DNA from: DATLED01 sp035525495
GTDB lineage: Bacteria; Actinomycetota; Acidimicrobiia; Acidimicrobiales; CADCTF01
DNA length: 64,000 nucleotides
Assembly: GCA_035525495.1 (NCBI GenBank)
Contig: DATLED010000062.1
Span: forward strand, 7,496 to 71,495
Reading direction: 5' to 3'
This document shows, piece by piece, positions 35,855 to 43,739 of the stretch. Positions within the stretch are counted from its first letter, which is position 1. Each line of letters opens with the position of its first letter. The notes under the pieces were generated by a model. It worked only from the letters and a program-made list of their open reading frames with translations, had not been told where the DNA came from and did no database searches. Made by a program: the position numbers and the translations under genes.

Positions 35855-35968
35855 GCACGATGCCGGAACCCATCGTCGGCGCCGACATCGGTCGGACCGT
35901 CCGCCGGAACGACTGTCACTGCGCCGCGTCATGATGGACGTCGGTGCGGAGTCCTGAAGGAGGTGGCA

Positions 35969-36832
35969 GTGACGGTCGATCAGCGGATCCAAGTGGTGCT
36001 CAAGGGTTCACGTACGTCCGAAGGGGCTGTCGACTTCGATGCCCTCCTCGCCTTCGGTGACGCGTTCCGAAAGGCGCTTCGAGCGCTTGTCCGGAGCCGA
36101 GCCGGCCAGCCCGCGGTTCAGGCCGGGCAGCCCGGGGCCGAGGTCCGGGAGGCATCCAGCCTCCGGCTGATCGGACTCCGAGCCGGGAGCGCCGTCCTCG
36201 AGCTCGAACCGATCGACGCCAGACTCCTTGCCGATCCGGTGGTCGACGCCCTCCAGGCGCTCGCCGACGGTCTCGCCGGCCAAGGCGACTTCGAGCCGCC
36301 TGTAGTGGGCTACCTCCGCGACGCCGTGCAGAGTCTTGGCGAGCGAGGTTCCGTTGGCCTCCGAGTGCCCGACCGCTCGCCTGTCGACTTCGATGAGGCG
36401 GCGCTCGATCGTCTTACGACCGCTCCACCTCCGACAACCGACGGACCCGCGCCGGGCACCGTCGATGGTTGGCTCCATGCCGTCGACATCGACCCGGACG
36501 AGGTACGGATACGCGATACCGCTGGCCGCGACTGGACCTGCCACTACCCGGATCAGCTCGAGTCACAGGTTCGAGAACTCATCGGCCGAGTTGTCCGAGC
36601 GTCCGGCATGGTCCGGACGAGCGCGAGTCGCCCCAGAATTGAACTCTCGGCCATCGAGAGCGTCGAGCCAGCAAGCGCATCGCAGCGCAGGTCGAAGGAC
36701 GAGATCCTCGCCCAGGCGATGCGCGTTGCGTCCGTGGTTGCGCCGCAACCCCTCGCGGAGCTGTCCAGCGACGTTGTCCCGACCGACGACGACGAGCTCG
36801 CGTTCGAGGAAGCTCTCCAGGCCATCAAGTAG
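35969..36832 (+). CDS. Hypothetical protein upstream of a PIN toxin, possible antitoxin, 287 aa
   Basis: The protein begins 'VTVDQRIQVVLKGSRTSEG' (start GTG 35969, after AAGGAGG) and has an alpha/beta N-terminal half, then a second region with 'HAVDIDPDEVRIRDTAGRDW', a C-terminal part with 'SKDEILAQAMRVAS', and an acidic tail (VPTDDDELAFEEALQAIK). No known domain is recognised. The stop is three bases before the PIN toxin start, the place normally taken by an antitoxin. At 287 residues it is far larger than usual VapB-type antitoxins, so it may be an unusual antitoxin or a sensor. Confidence 0.65.
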   Translation: MTVDQRIQVVLKGSRTSEGAVDFDALLAFGDAFRKALRALVRSRAGQPAVQAGQPGAEVREASSLRLIGLRAGSAVLELEPIDARLLADPVVDALQALADGLAGQGDFEPPVVGYLRDAVQSLGERGSVGLRVPDRSPVDFDEAALDRLTTAPPPTTDGPAPGTVDGWLHAVDIDPDEVRIRDTAGRDWTCHYPDQLESQVRELIGRVVRASGMVRTSASRPRIELSAIESVEPASASQRRSKDEILAQAMRVASVVAPQPLAELSSDVVPTDDDELAFEEALQAIK

Positions 36833-36835
36833 CCG

Positions 36836-37249
36836 ATGGAGTACGTCGTCTGCGACACAACAGTCGTGTCCGAGTTGCGCCGCGGTGGGGCGCGGTGCGC
36901 ATCGATGACGATGCTGACCACGGCTGTGAAGGTCATCAGCGTGGTGACAGCCGCCGAGCTACGAGCGGGCGCAATCCAGGCCAACTGGGGCGACCGCAAG
37001 CGCCAGGAACTCGAGGGCATCATCCGCGCCTACGTCCGCGTCGACATCGACGATGAGACCGCTGAGATCTGGGCGCGCCTGAAGGCCGACTGCGACCGGC
37101 TGGGCCGAAACGTTGGCCTCAACGATTTGTGGATCGCAGCATCCGGCGTACGGCTCGACGCTCCCATCGCCGCACTCGACGAGGACTTCGGGCGCATTCC
37201 CGGCATCCGGTTGCTCGGCGCCGATGGCAGCGTTGTGGAGACGACATGA
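36836..37249 (+). CDS. PIN-domain ribonuclease toxin (VapC-like)
   Basis: The 137-residue protein has the conserved acidic residues of a PIN domain: Asp7 in CDTTVVSE, Glu41 in AAELRAG, Asp97 in NDLWIAA, and Asp115/Asp117 in DEDF. Such toxins cut tRNA or rRNA with Mg. It follows the 287-aa gene by three bases and precedes the Shedu-like gene by 33, so the three may form one operon. VapC homologues of this length are usual. Confidence 0.8.
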   Translation: MEYVVCDTTVVSELRRGGARCASMTMLTTAVKVISVVTAAELRAGAIQANWGDRKRQELEGIIRAYVRVDIDDETAEIWARLKADCDRLGRNVGLNDLWIAASGVRLDAPIAALDEDFGRIPGIRLLGADGSVVETT

Positions 37250-37282
37250 GAAGCCTGGATCGAGCGCAAGAGAGGTGTTGGA

Positions 37283-38392
37283 GTGCCCGAAGACCAGCAG
37301 GACGACTTCAAGGTCTGGGTGTCGAACGCAGCGCGTGGACCCAACCAGCAAGGGCTCGATGGCGTCACCCTCAAGCTGGGGCGTCAAGTCTGCAAGACGG
37401 TCACGATCGGTCGGTGGGGTCGAAGTCCGGATGAGATCAGCAAGACGGAGCTGCGATTTCGGACGGCACAGCGTGACCCGCTTGGCGGTTACGACTTCGA
37501 CAACGCCGAGACGTGGTTCTGTGAGAACGACGAGATCCCGAAGTTGCAGGCGTTCCTCAACGAAAATCTCGAGCCGGGGCGCTATCGCTTGGTCGGCTCG
37601 GATTCGCCGGCAGCGGCCATCGCGTCGATGGTGGAATCCGGCGCCGTCGACGCCGGTGAGCTCCTGCACCGACTGAGTGACGAAGCGGGAGTCGACCTGC
37701 TTGCCCGCGCACTCGCCCAGTCCGCAGCGGGACTTTCAGCTGCCGAAGCGGCGGTAATCGGCGAGCGCCGGACGCTGATCAACGAGGTGCGCGAGCTCAT
37801 TGGCGACCCGACCGCGACGGAGCGCGATGTGCAGCAGCGGATCGGCGAGGAGTGGTGGCTCTTCGGCGGAAGGTACGTCGGTGTCGCCGACCGCCGGAAC
37901 CTCACGGCGCTCGATCAGTTCGACATCCCGCTGCTTGGCGCTGACGGCACGCTGCACATCGTCGAACTAAAGGGCCCGAGCATCCAGCGGCTCGTCGTGC
38001 GTCACCGGAACCACTTCATCGTCGGACCGGAGGTCCATGAGGCAGTCAGCCAGACGATGAACTACCTCCGCAGCCTCGACGAGCAAGGCCAAGGGCTGGC
38101 GACGACGTACCGGAGTGAGTTGGGTCAGGAGTACGACATGCGACGTGTCTTCGCGACCGTTGTCATCGGCCACCCCGATCACGTCCGAGACGACGTGAGC
38201 GAGGCGCAGGTGGATCAAACGATTCGCTCCTACAACGCGCATCTGAGCCGGATCGAGGTACTTACCTACAAGAACCTCCTCGACTCCGCCGAGCGGGCGC
38301 TGTCCTTTGAGGCGCGTGCTTACGAGCGCGACGAGCCGACGCCTACCGGCGACGTGTCGGATTGGCCCTGGGACGACGACGAGCCGTTCTAG
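37283..38392 (+). CDS. Shedu-type defence nuclease (SduA, DUF4263)
   Basis: The 369-residue protein has a C-terminal nuclease core of the DUF4263 type: helix 'ERDVQQRIGEEWWLFGGRY' (~180-198), D214 in LDQFDIPLL, 'IVELKGPS' with Glu228-x-Lys230, and Gln257 in 'HEAVSQTMNYL'. This is the PD-(D/E)xK arrangement of SduA from the Shedu anti-phage system. The first ~100 residues are the variable N-terminal region thought to sense infection. Shedu works as a single gene. Start GTG 37283. Its stop shares bases with the convergent integrase stop. Confidence 0.8.
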   Translation: MPEDQQDDFKVWVSNAARGPNQQGLDGVTLKLGRQVCKTVTIGRWGRSPDEISKTELRFRTAQRDPLGGYDFDNAETWFCENDEIPKLQAFLNENLEPGRYRLVGSDSPAAAIASMVESGAVDAGELLHRLSDEAGVDLLARALAQSAAGLSAAEAAVIGERRTLINEVRELIGDPTATERDVQQRIGEEWWLFGGRYVGVADRRNLTALDQFDIPLLGADGTLHIVELKGPSIQRLVVRHRNHFIVGPEVHEAVSQTMNYLRSLDEQGQGLATTYRSELGQEYDMRRVFATVVIGHPDHVRDDVSEAQVDQTIRSYNAHLSRIEVLTYKNLLDSAERALSFEARAYERDEPTPTGDVSDWPWDDDEPF

Positions 38393-39573
38393 CCCTCGTC
38401 TTCGACGGCCTCGTCTTCCTCGGTTCCGAACACCTCCGCGCTGAACTTCGCGGCAGCGTCGGACTGCATCCCGGGCAGGACGTGCTGGTACACGGTCATG
38501 GTGAACGCCGGGCTTGAGTGACCGAGGCGCTCGCTGACCACCTTCACGGGCACGCCGGCCTTCAACAGGATCGAGGCGTGTGTGTGCCGGAGGTCGTGCA
38601 GGCGGATCCGGGGCAGCGTTGACTTGGCGACGTGCCGTTCGAAGATCTGGCTGAACAGGTCCGGATGCGTGGGTGTCCCGTCCGCCTTGGCGAAGACCAT
38701 CCCGTCGTCGACCGGTCGCAGCCCGCACGCCATGCGCTCCTCCAGTTGCGTCTTCCGCCATGCTCGCAGCACTGCCACCGTCCTCGGGTCGAGGTCGATG
38801 GTGCGTCGGCCGGCGTTGGTCTTCAGGTCGTCGACGATCATCTCGTAGTCGACGTTCACGAGCTGATGTCGCACCGACAGCCGAGCGCGCTCCAGATCGA
38901 CGTCGCCCCAATGGAGTCCGAGCACCTCGCCCCGCCGCATCCCGGTGTTGGCCGCGAGGTAGTACGCCGGGTGGAGCCGATGGTGCTCCATCTCGGCGAG
39001 GAACTGGCGCAGTTGCTCCGGTGTCCAGATCCGCATCTCCTTCGGCGGTGACGCGCTGGGCTTCGGCGGATCGGCGAGGTCGGCGACGTTGCGGAGCACC
39101 GTGCCCTTGCGTGCTGCGTCTGCGAGCGCCTTGTGCAGCATGTTGTGGATGATCTTCACGGTCCTCGGCGCGAGCCCACCGCCGGCCCCGTTGCGCTTCC
39201 CGTCGACCATGAGCTGCGCATAGAACCCGTCAAGGTCCTCTGGCGTGAGCTTCTGCAGCGGGATGTGCCCGATCCTCGGGGCGACGTGGATGAGCACGTT
39301 CCGCCGGTACTGGTCCCAGGTGGAGTGCTTGATCTGGGCGCGCTTCATCGGGATCCAGCGGTCTTGCAGGTAGTCCCCGAGCGTGATCCGGTCCGGCGCT
39401 CGATAGTCGCCGTCATGCACGCGCTTCACGAGATTCGCGAGCACCTTCTCGGCTTCCTTGCGCGTGCTCCCGCCGGCGTGCCAGCGGTACCGGCTCCGAC
39501 CGGTCTTCGGATCGGACCCTTCGTAGATGACGGCGTAGTAGCGGTTGCCCTTCTTCGCGACATGGCCTCGCAT
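38389..39573 (-). CDS. Tyrosine-type site-specific integrase of element 1
   Basis: The 394-residue protein has an N-terminal AP2-like arm-binding region (RYYAVIYEGSDPKTGRSRYR), a SAM-like core-binding domain (~62-175) and a catalytic domain with Arg213, Lys251, His326 and Arg329 (HDLRH), His352 and the nucleophile Tyr362. ATG 39573 follows a GGGAGGT site. It resembles integrases of actinobacterial integrative elements, such as the pSAM2 group. It would recombine the tRNA core with the element. It sits ~2.6 kb inside the left end instead of at the very edge, and converges with the Shedu-like gene. Confidence 0.92.
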   Translation of the reverse strand: MRGHVAKKGNRYYAVIYEGSDPKTGRSRYRWHAGGSTRKEAEKVLANLVKRVHDGDYRAPDRITLGDYLQDRWIPMKRAQIKHSTWDQYRRNVLIHVAPRIGHIPLQKLTPEDLDGFYAQLMVDGKRNGAGGGLAPRTVKIIHNMLHKALADAARKGTVLRNVADLADPPKPSASPPKEMRIWTPEQLRQFLAEMEHHRLHPAYYLAANTGMRRGEVLGLHWGDVDLERARLSVRHQLVNVDYEMIVDDLKTNAGRRTIDLDPRTVAVLRAWRKTQLEERMACGLRPVDDGMVFAKADGTPTHPDLFSQIFERHVAKSTLPRIRLHDLRHTHASILLKAGVPVKVVSERLGHSSPAFTMTVYQHVLPGMQSDAAAKFSAEVFGTEEDEAVEDEG

Positions 39574-39724
39574 GGTGATGACCTCCCAGTGACGATCCCG
39601 CGCAGATCTCAGCGCGCTGACGTTCTGGAAGACCTTCACTCGGCCGTCTTCGAAGCCGACCCGTCGCGGGCGCTGACAGTTTCGCGCACGAATCAACGAG
39701 TGGCGAGAGGTCTTTGCGATGTGC

Positions 39725-39744
39725 CGGCTCGTCCGGACGAGCCG
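39725..39744. promoter_or_regulatory. Perfect 20-bp palindrome between integrase and excisionase-like genes
   Basis: CGGCTCGTCCGGACGAGCCG is an exact palindrome in the 255-bp gap between the divergent integrase and excisionase-like genes. It is a good candidate for an operator controlling integration and excision. The binding protein is unknown; the excisionase-like protein at 39829 is one candidate. Confidence 0.5.
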
Positions 39745-39828
39745 CGACAACGCCACATCGCTCGGCACCGACCTTGCGTTTTGGGCTGACCCGACGTGCA
39801 TCTCCCTCGATGAGAGAGAGGAGCCATC

Positions 39829-40113
39829 GTGTCGAACCCCGACTTCTTTACTGTCGTCGAGGCCGCGCGCGTGCTGCGCATCGGTCGGACGGCTGCGTAC
39901 GAGCAGAGCAAGGTGTACCGAGCGACGGAGGGCGCCTCCGGCCTGCCGGTCGTGAAGATGGGCGCCCGGCTCTTGGTGCCGAGGCATCAGCTTGAGCTGC
40001 TCGCCGGTGGCCCGCTTTCGGAGCCCGAGGCGCGTCCCGAGCCGAAGCAACGCAAGAAGCGTGCGCGCACTCCCGGTGACGAGCAGCCGGAGCTGTTCGA
40101 GGAGGCCGGGTGA
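39829..40113 (+). CDS. Excisionase/AlpA-like helix-turn-helix protein
   Basis: The 94-residue protein starts with a winged-helix of the excisionase type ('FTVVEAARVLRIGRTAAYEQ'), followed by a strand pair ('LPVVKMGARLLVPRHQL') and a basic then acidic tail (~65-94). GTG 39829 follows AGAGGAG. Such proteins bend DNA at attachment sites to promote excision, or regulate transfer genes. It is divergent from the integrase, and its stop overlaps the next start (GTGA). Confidence 0.82.
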   Translation: MSNPDFFTVVEAARVLRIGRTAAYEQSKVYRATEGASGLPVVKMGARLLVPRHQLELLAGGPLSEPEARPEPKQRKKRARTPGDEQPELFEEAG

Positions 40114-40334
40114 GGGCGGCAGCGCGAGCGGGCGCGCCGGACCGGGAACGGCGCGCGGAGCGGGCGCGGGAGGGCAGGGGGCGGGAGGGCCGGGCGGAGG
40201 AGGGCCGGGCGCGGGAGGGGCGGGAGGGCCGGGCGCGGGAGGGGCGGCCGGGGCGCGGGGGCGCGGGCGGGGCGGGCGGGGCGGAGGGAGCGCGGCGAGG
40301 GCGGACAGACGAGTGCAAAGGCGTTTGCTCGTGA
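40110..40334 (+). CDS. Possible small Arg/Gly/Glu-rich protein coupled to the relaxase, 74 aa
   Basis: The reading frame overlaps the excisionase-like stop at its start (GTGA at 40110) and overlaps the relaxase start at its end (GTGA at 40331). These two overlaps are the main reason to take it seriously. The sequence is low-complexity: short repeats such as REGRAEEGRARE, then GG-rich, and ending 'DECKGVCS' with two cysteines. It lies in a very G-rich tract, so it may instead be chance or a spacer. If real, it could be a basic nucleic-acid-binding accessory protein. Confidence 0.4.
   Translation: MRAAARAGAPDRERRAERAREGRGREGRAEEGRAREGREGRAREGRPGRGGAGGAGGAEGARRGRTDECKGVCS
40140..40300 (+). repeat. 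G-rich imperfect tandem repeat tract
   Basis: The + strand is almost only G with C and few A; motifs such as GGGCGGGAGGGCCGGGCG recur in imperfect copies. Runs of three or more G are closely spaced, a pattern that can form G-quadruplexes. It lies directly before the relaxase start, within the small reading frame described separately. Confidence 0.75.
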
Positions 40335-42901
40335 CGGTGCGCGTCAACACGCGTACCGGTGTCGACGCCGGCGCGTACTACGTCGACCCCGAGCGGCGCG
40401 GCCTCGCGTACTACCTCGACGCCGGAGAACCGCCTGGTCTGTGGCTCGGACGGCAAGCGAAACAGTGGGGCCTCGTCGGCGACGTCGACCCGGAGGTGTT
40501 CCTCGCGCTGATGGACGGTGCCGGCCCGTCGGGCGACCAGCTCGGCCGCGCCTACGGCGAGCGGTCGGCGCGCGGCTACGACATCACGTTCTCCGCGCCG
40601 AAGACGGTGTCCACCTTGTGGGCGCTTGGTGACGAGCACGTCGCCGGGGAGTCCCTCGCCGCTCACGACGCAGCCGTGCAGGCGGTCCTCGACTTCGTCG
40701 AACGCCATGCGACGACCCGCGCCACGATCGGCGGGGTCGTGCAGAACGTTGACGCCGACGGGATCACAGTCGCCGCGTTCCGGCAGCACACCAGCCGGTT
40801 GCTCGATCCTCAGCTGCACACCCACGCGCTTGTCGTGGCCAAGGTCCGGATCCCGGACGGGCGCTGGCTGGCGCTCGATGCCCGGATGATCAAGCACGAC
40901 CAGCGGACGCTCTCGTCGCTGTACCACGCGACCCTGCGGAGCGAGCTGACGCACCGCCTCGGCGTCCGCTGGCGGGTGCCGAAGGACGGGATCGCCGAGA
41001 TCGACGGCGTCCCCGACACCGTGCTCGATGAGCTGTCGCAGCGCACGCGCCAGGTCGCGGCTCGGCTCGAGCGCAAGCTCGACCGCTTCCACGAGTCGTT
41101 TGATCGCGATCCGACGCCGCGGGAGCTGTGGCGGCTCCAGCGCGAAGCGGTACTCGACTCCCGCCCGGCCAAGCAGCACCCGGGGGAGCACGTCGACTTG
41201 CGCGCAGAGTGGGCCGACCGGGTCGAGGGGCTGGGATTCGACCCGCGGGGAGTAGTTGACGACGCCGTAGGAGAACTCCCCGCGCCCGGTCGGCTCACGA
41301 AAGAAGTCCAGGTCGCGATGGTCGACCAGGCCCTAGCCGCCCTCACCGCGTCGCAGTCGACGTGGCGACCGAATGAACTCCTCATGGAGCTCGCCCGCGC
41401 CGTGCCCACGACGGTGCACGCGCCACCGGCCCAGCTCATCGCCACATTGGAGGGACTGACGGCGCGCGTTCTCGACGAGCACTGCGTTGACCTCACCCCG
41501 ATCGGCGATGGTCCCCTCCGTGAGTCAGATGGTCGACCCACGAGCGAGTCGATCCTCGACCGCCGCTTCACCACCCAATTCATCCTCGATGAGGAGCAGT
41601 TCATCTCCGACTGGGCCGACGAGCGCTGGTCGGCCGCGGGCGCTCCGGCACGCCTAGCCGACGTCGACACGCTCGACCTTGCGCAGGGACACGCGGCGGC
41701 CCTCGTAGCCGGCACGGACCCGCTCGTGGTGGTCGTCGGTCCCGCCGGCACCGGCAAGACCACCATGCTCCGCGCAGCCGTCGAGTCCCTCGACGCCGAA
41801 GGCCGTCGCGCCTTCGGGCTCGCACCTTCGGCAGCCGCGGCCGAAGTTCTCGGCGAGGAGACCGGCATCGCATCTGACACCGTCGACAAGCTCGTCGTCG
41901 AGTACTCGAAGCCCGGCCAGCCCCCCGACCCGCGCTACTTCCTGCCCGCAGGTACGACGGTGATCGTCGACGAAGCCGGGATGCTGTCGACGCCGAAGCT
42001 CGCCGAGCTCGCCGGGCTCGCCGACTACCTGGACTGGCGTGTCGTCCTCGTCGGCGATCCGTTGCAGTTCTCCGCCGTCGGACGAGGCGGCATGTTCCAA
42101 CACCTGATCGAGCACGCGCCCGAGGGTGCTGCCGTCGAGCACCTCGAACTGGTCCACCGCTTCGCCGCCGAGTGGGAAGCCGATGCCAGCCTGCGGCTCC
42201 GCCGCGACGATGCCTCCGCGCTCGACGACTACGACGAGCACGGCCGCATCCACGCCGCGATCACCGACAGCGATGCCCGGCGCCAGGTCGTCGCCCGCTG
42301 GTGGGAGCTCACTGCTGAGGGCAGCGACGTGCTGATGCTCGCCGCCACCAACGAGTCCGCGAACGAGCTGAACCGCGCCGCCCAGCGACTACGCCTCGAC
42401 GCCGACGAGCTCGTCCAACCCATCCACCGAGCGACCCTCGCCGACGCCGCACCAGCGATGATCGGCGACGAGGTCCAGACCCGCCGTAACGACCGCAGTC
42501 TCACCACCGACGCCGGCATCACCGTCAAGAACCGTCACCGGTGGGTGATCGAAGGCGTCGACGCCGACGGCTCCGTCACGGTGTTCGACGACGATCGAGG
42601 ACGAGTGACCTTGCCGCCCGACTACGTCGCCGAATCCGTCACCCTCGGGTACGCCTCGACGGCGATGGCGGGCCAAGGCCGCACCGTCGACCACTCCCTC
42701 GTCCTCGTCGACGGGCCGATCGACGCGGCGGGCCTCTACGTCCCGATGACCCGCGGCCGTGAGGGCAACGACGTCTGGGTCGTCACCGACCCGGCCTCAC
42801 CAGCCGATGCCGTCGACCTGCTCGCGGAGGTGATGCAACGACGCTGGATCGACGAGCCGGCGATCGAGCAACTGCCGGCCGTCGAGATTGATCTCGACTG
42901 A
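40331..42901 (+). CDS. MobF-family relaxase-helicase (TrwC/TraA-like)
   Basis: The 856-residue protein has an N-terminal TrwC relaxase domain: tyrosine pairs at residues 16-17 and 27-28 (AYYVDP, AYYLDA), the 'DITFSAPKTVSTLWAL' strand and the metal-binding histidine triad (His153, then His163-x-His165 in QLHTHALV). A helicase part follows with Walker A GPAGTGKT (~470) and Walker B 'VDEAGM'. It nicks one strand at the transfer origin, stays covalently joined, and unwinds. At 856 aa it is shorter than plasmid TraI-type proteins. GTG 40331 is set by the overlap with the preceding frame. No coupling protein or secretion genes are present. Confidence 0.9.
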   Translation: MTVRVNTRTGVDAGAYYVDPERRGLAYYLDAGEPPGLWLGRQAKQWGLVGDVDPEVFLALMDGAGPSGDQLGRAYGERSARGYDITFSAPKTVSTLWALGDEHVAGESLAAHDAAVQAVLDFVERHATTRATIGGVVQNVDADGITVAAFRQHTSRLLDPQLHTHALVVAKVRIPDGRWLALDARMIKHDQRTLSSLYHATLRSELTHRLGVRWRVPKDGIAEIDGVPDTVLDELSQRTRQVAARLERKLDRFHESFDRDPTPRELWRLQREAVLDSRPAKQHPGEHVDLRAEWADRVEGLGFDPRGVVDDAVGELPAPGRLTKEVQVAMVDQALAALTASQSTWRPNELLMELARAVPTTVHAPPAQLIATLEGLTARVLDEHCVDLTPIGDGPLRESDGRPTSESILDRRFTTQFILDEEQFISDWADERWSAAGAPARLADVDTLDLAQGHAAALVAGTDPLVVVVGPAGTGKTTMLRAAVESLDAEGRRAFGLAPSAAAAEVLGEETGIASDTVDKLVVEYSKPGQPPDPRYFLPAGTTVIVDEAGMLSTPKLAELAGLADYLDWRVVLVGDPLQFSAVGRGGMFQHLIEHAPEGAAVEHLELVHRFAAEWEADASLRLRRDDASALDDYDEHGRIHAAITDSDARRQVVARWWELTAEGSDVLMLAATNESANELNRAAQRLRLDADELVQPIHRATLADAAPAMIGDEVQTRRNDRSLTTDAGITVKNRHRWVIEGVDADGSVTVFDDDRGRVTLPPDYVAESVTLGYASTAMAGQGRTVDHSLVLVDGPIDAAGLYVPMTRGREGNDVWVVTDPASPADAVDLLAEVMQRRWIDEPAIEQLPAVEIDLD

Positions 42902-42921
42902 CCCTCGAACGGTGGCGTCCC

Positions 42922-43516
42922 CTACGCCGGCCGAAGACCGACCTCGGAAGCGAGGGCGCCCACGATCGAGAGCGTTGCGGTGCCCGCGTCGGCGGCGAAG
43001 CCCTCAATGTCGTGGGCGCCGCCGAGGAGGGGGAGCTGCTGGATCTTGAGCCGCGCGTTCAGCTCGCCGTGGTACCCAGCCTCGTAGAGAGCACGGACCT
43101 CGCCGACGCAGCTCGGCCCGTCCGCGAACTCGCGCGGCCGAGAGTCGAGGCGCTCGAGCGGCGGCGATGTGACTGAGCGCGTGACGGCCGATGGTGTTGT
43201 TCGGCAGCAACTGCCGGAAGTGATCGATTCGCTCGGCGAAGCCCGCCTCGCGCAGCCGAGGATCGTGCCGGACCTGGTGAAGCGCCCAGCGCACGAGCGG
43301 GCCCACCTTGTCGGCGGCACGGCGGTCCCACACCATGTCCTCGATCGGGCCACGGATGTCGACGACGGCGTCGAGATGGCCAGACTGCATCGCGACGTTG
43401 ACCTTGCGGGGCGCGGCGCGGTGGATGAGCTGCCGAGTCCGCCGGGCGTCCCGGCGCGCTGTGCTGGGGAGCACGGACCGGATGACGTCCGTGATCTTCT
43501 CGTCGTGGTTCTGCAC
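42922..43516 (-). pseudogene. Frameshifted hypothetical gene
   Basis: Two halves in different frames join to one plausible protein of ~195 residues. The 5' half, from GTG 43516 after GGAGGG, reads 'MQNHDEKITDVIRSV' to about HALSHIAA. The 3' half reads 'LERLDSRPREFADG' and ends near LASEVGLRPA. The break is at ~43158-43167, where GCCGCCG appears to have one extra base. No domain is recognised; the protein is mostly helical. A sequencing indel is possible, but decay or phase variation also fit. Confidence 0.6.
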
Positions 43517-43539
43517 GACACCCTCCGAAGAGGGCCGGC

Positions 43540-43557
43540 GCGGAGCGAACGCTCCGC
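43540..43557. promoter_or_regulatory. 18-bp palindrome upstream of the frameshifted gene
   Basis: GCGGAGCGAACGCTCCGC is symmetric except at the central AA (8-bp arms), and lies 24 bases upstream of the GTG at 43516 on the minus strand. It could be an operator for that gene or part of the divergent control region shared with the AbiEi-Fic gene. Confidence 0.4.
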
Positions 43558-43648
43558 CTTGGGTCCGGCCTTATAGGGCTGCGTGCATGGCGACCTCCCG
43601 AGAACGACCGAGCCGATCCTCTTACCACCGCTGTCAACCGTGGGATCT

Positions 43649-43739
43649 GCTCTCACCGGTGAAGTTCACGGATTTGGTCCGCTCTCAGTGGAGTTTCTTT
43701 CACTAAGGTGGCTCTCGGCGGTGTTTCTTTCGAAATCCG
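43649..43739 (+). promoter_or_regulatory. Three direct repeats upstream of the AbiEi-Fic gene, likely operators
   Basis: Three units starting GCTCTC lie at 43649, 43681 and 43711. The second and third share GTTTCTTTC ten or more bases later and are exactly 30 bases apart; the first is more diverged (32-base spacing). They end at the start codon at 43740. AbiEi antitoxins are known to repress their own operon by binding repeats in the promoter, so these are likely sites for the fused AbiEi-like domain. Confidence 0.55.

Noticed and set aside
40140..40310. CRISPR-like array in the G-rich repeat tract
   Set aside because: The units are imperfect, short and contiguous with no spacers of constant length, and no cas genes are present. 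No other CRISPR pattern was seen in the window.
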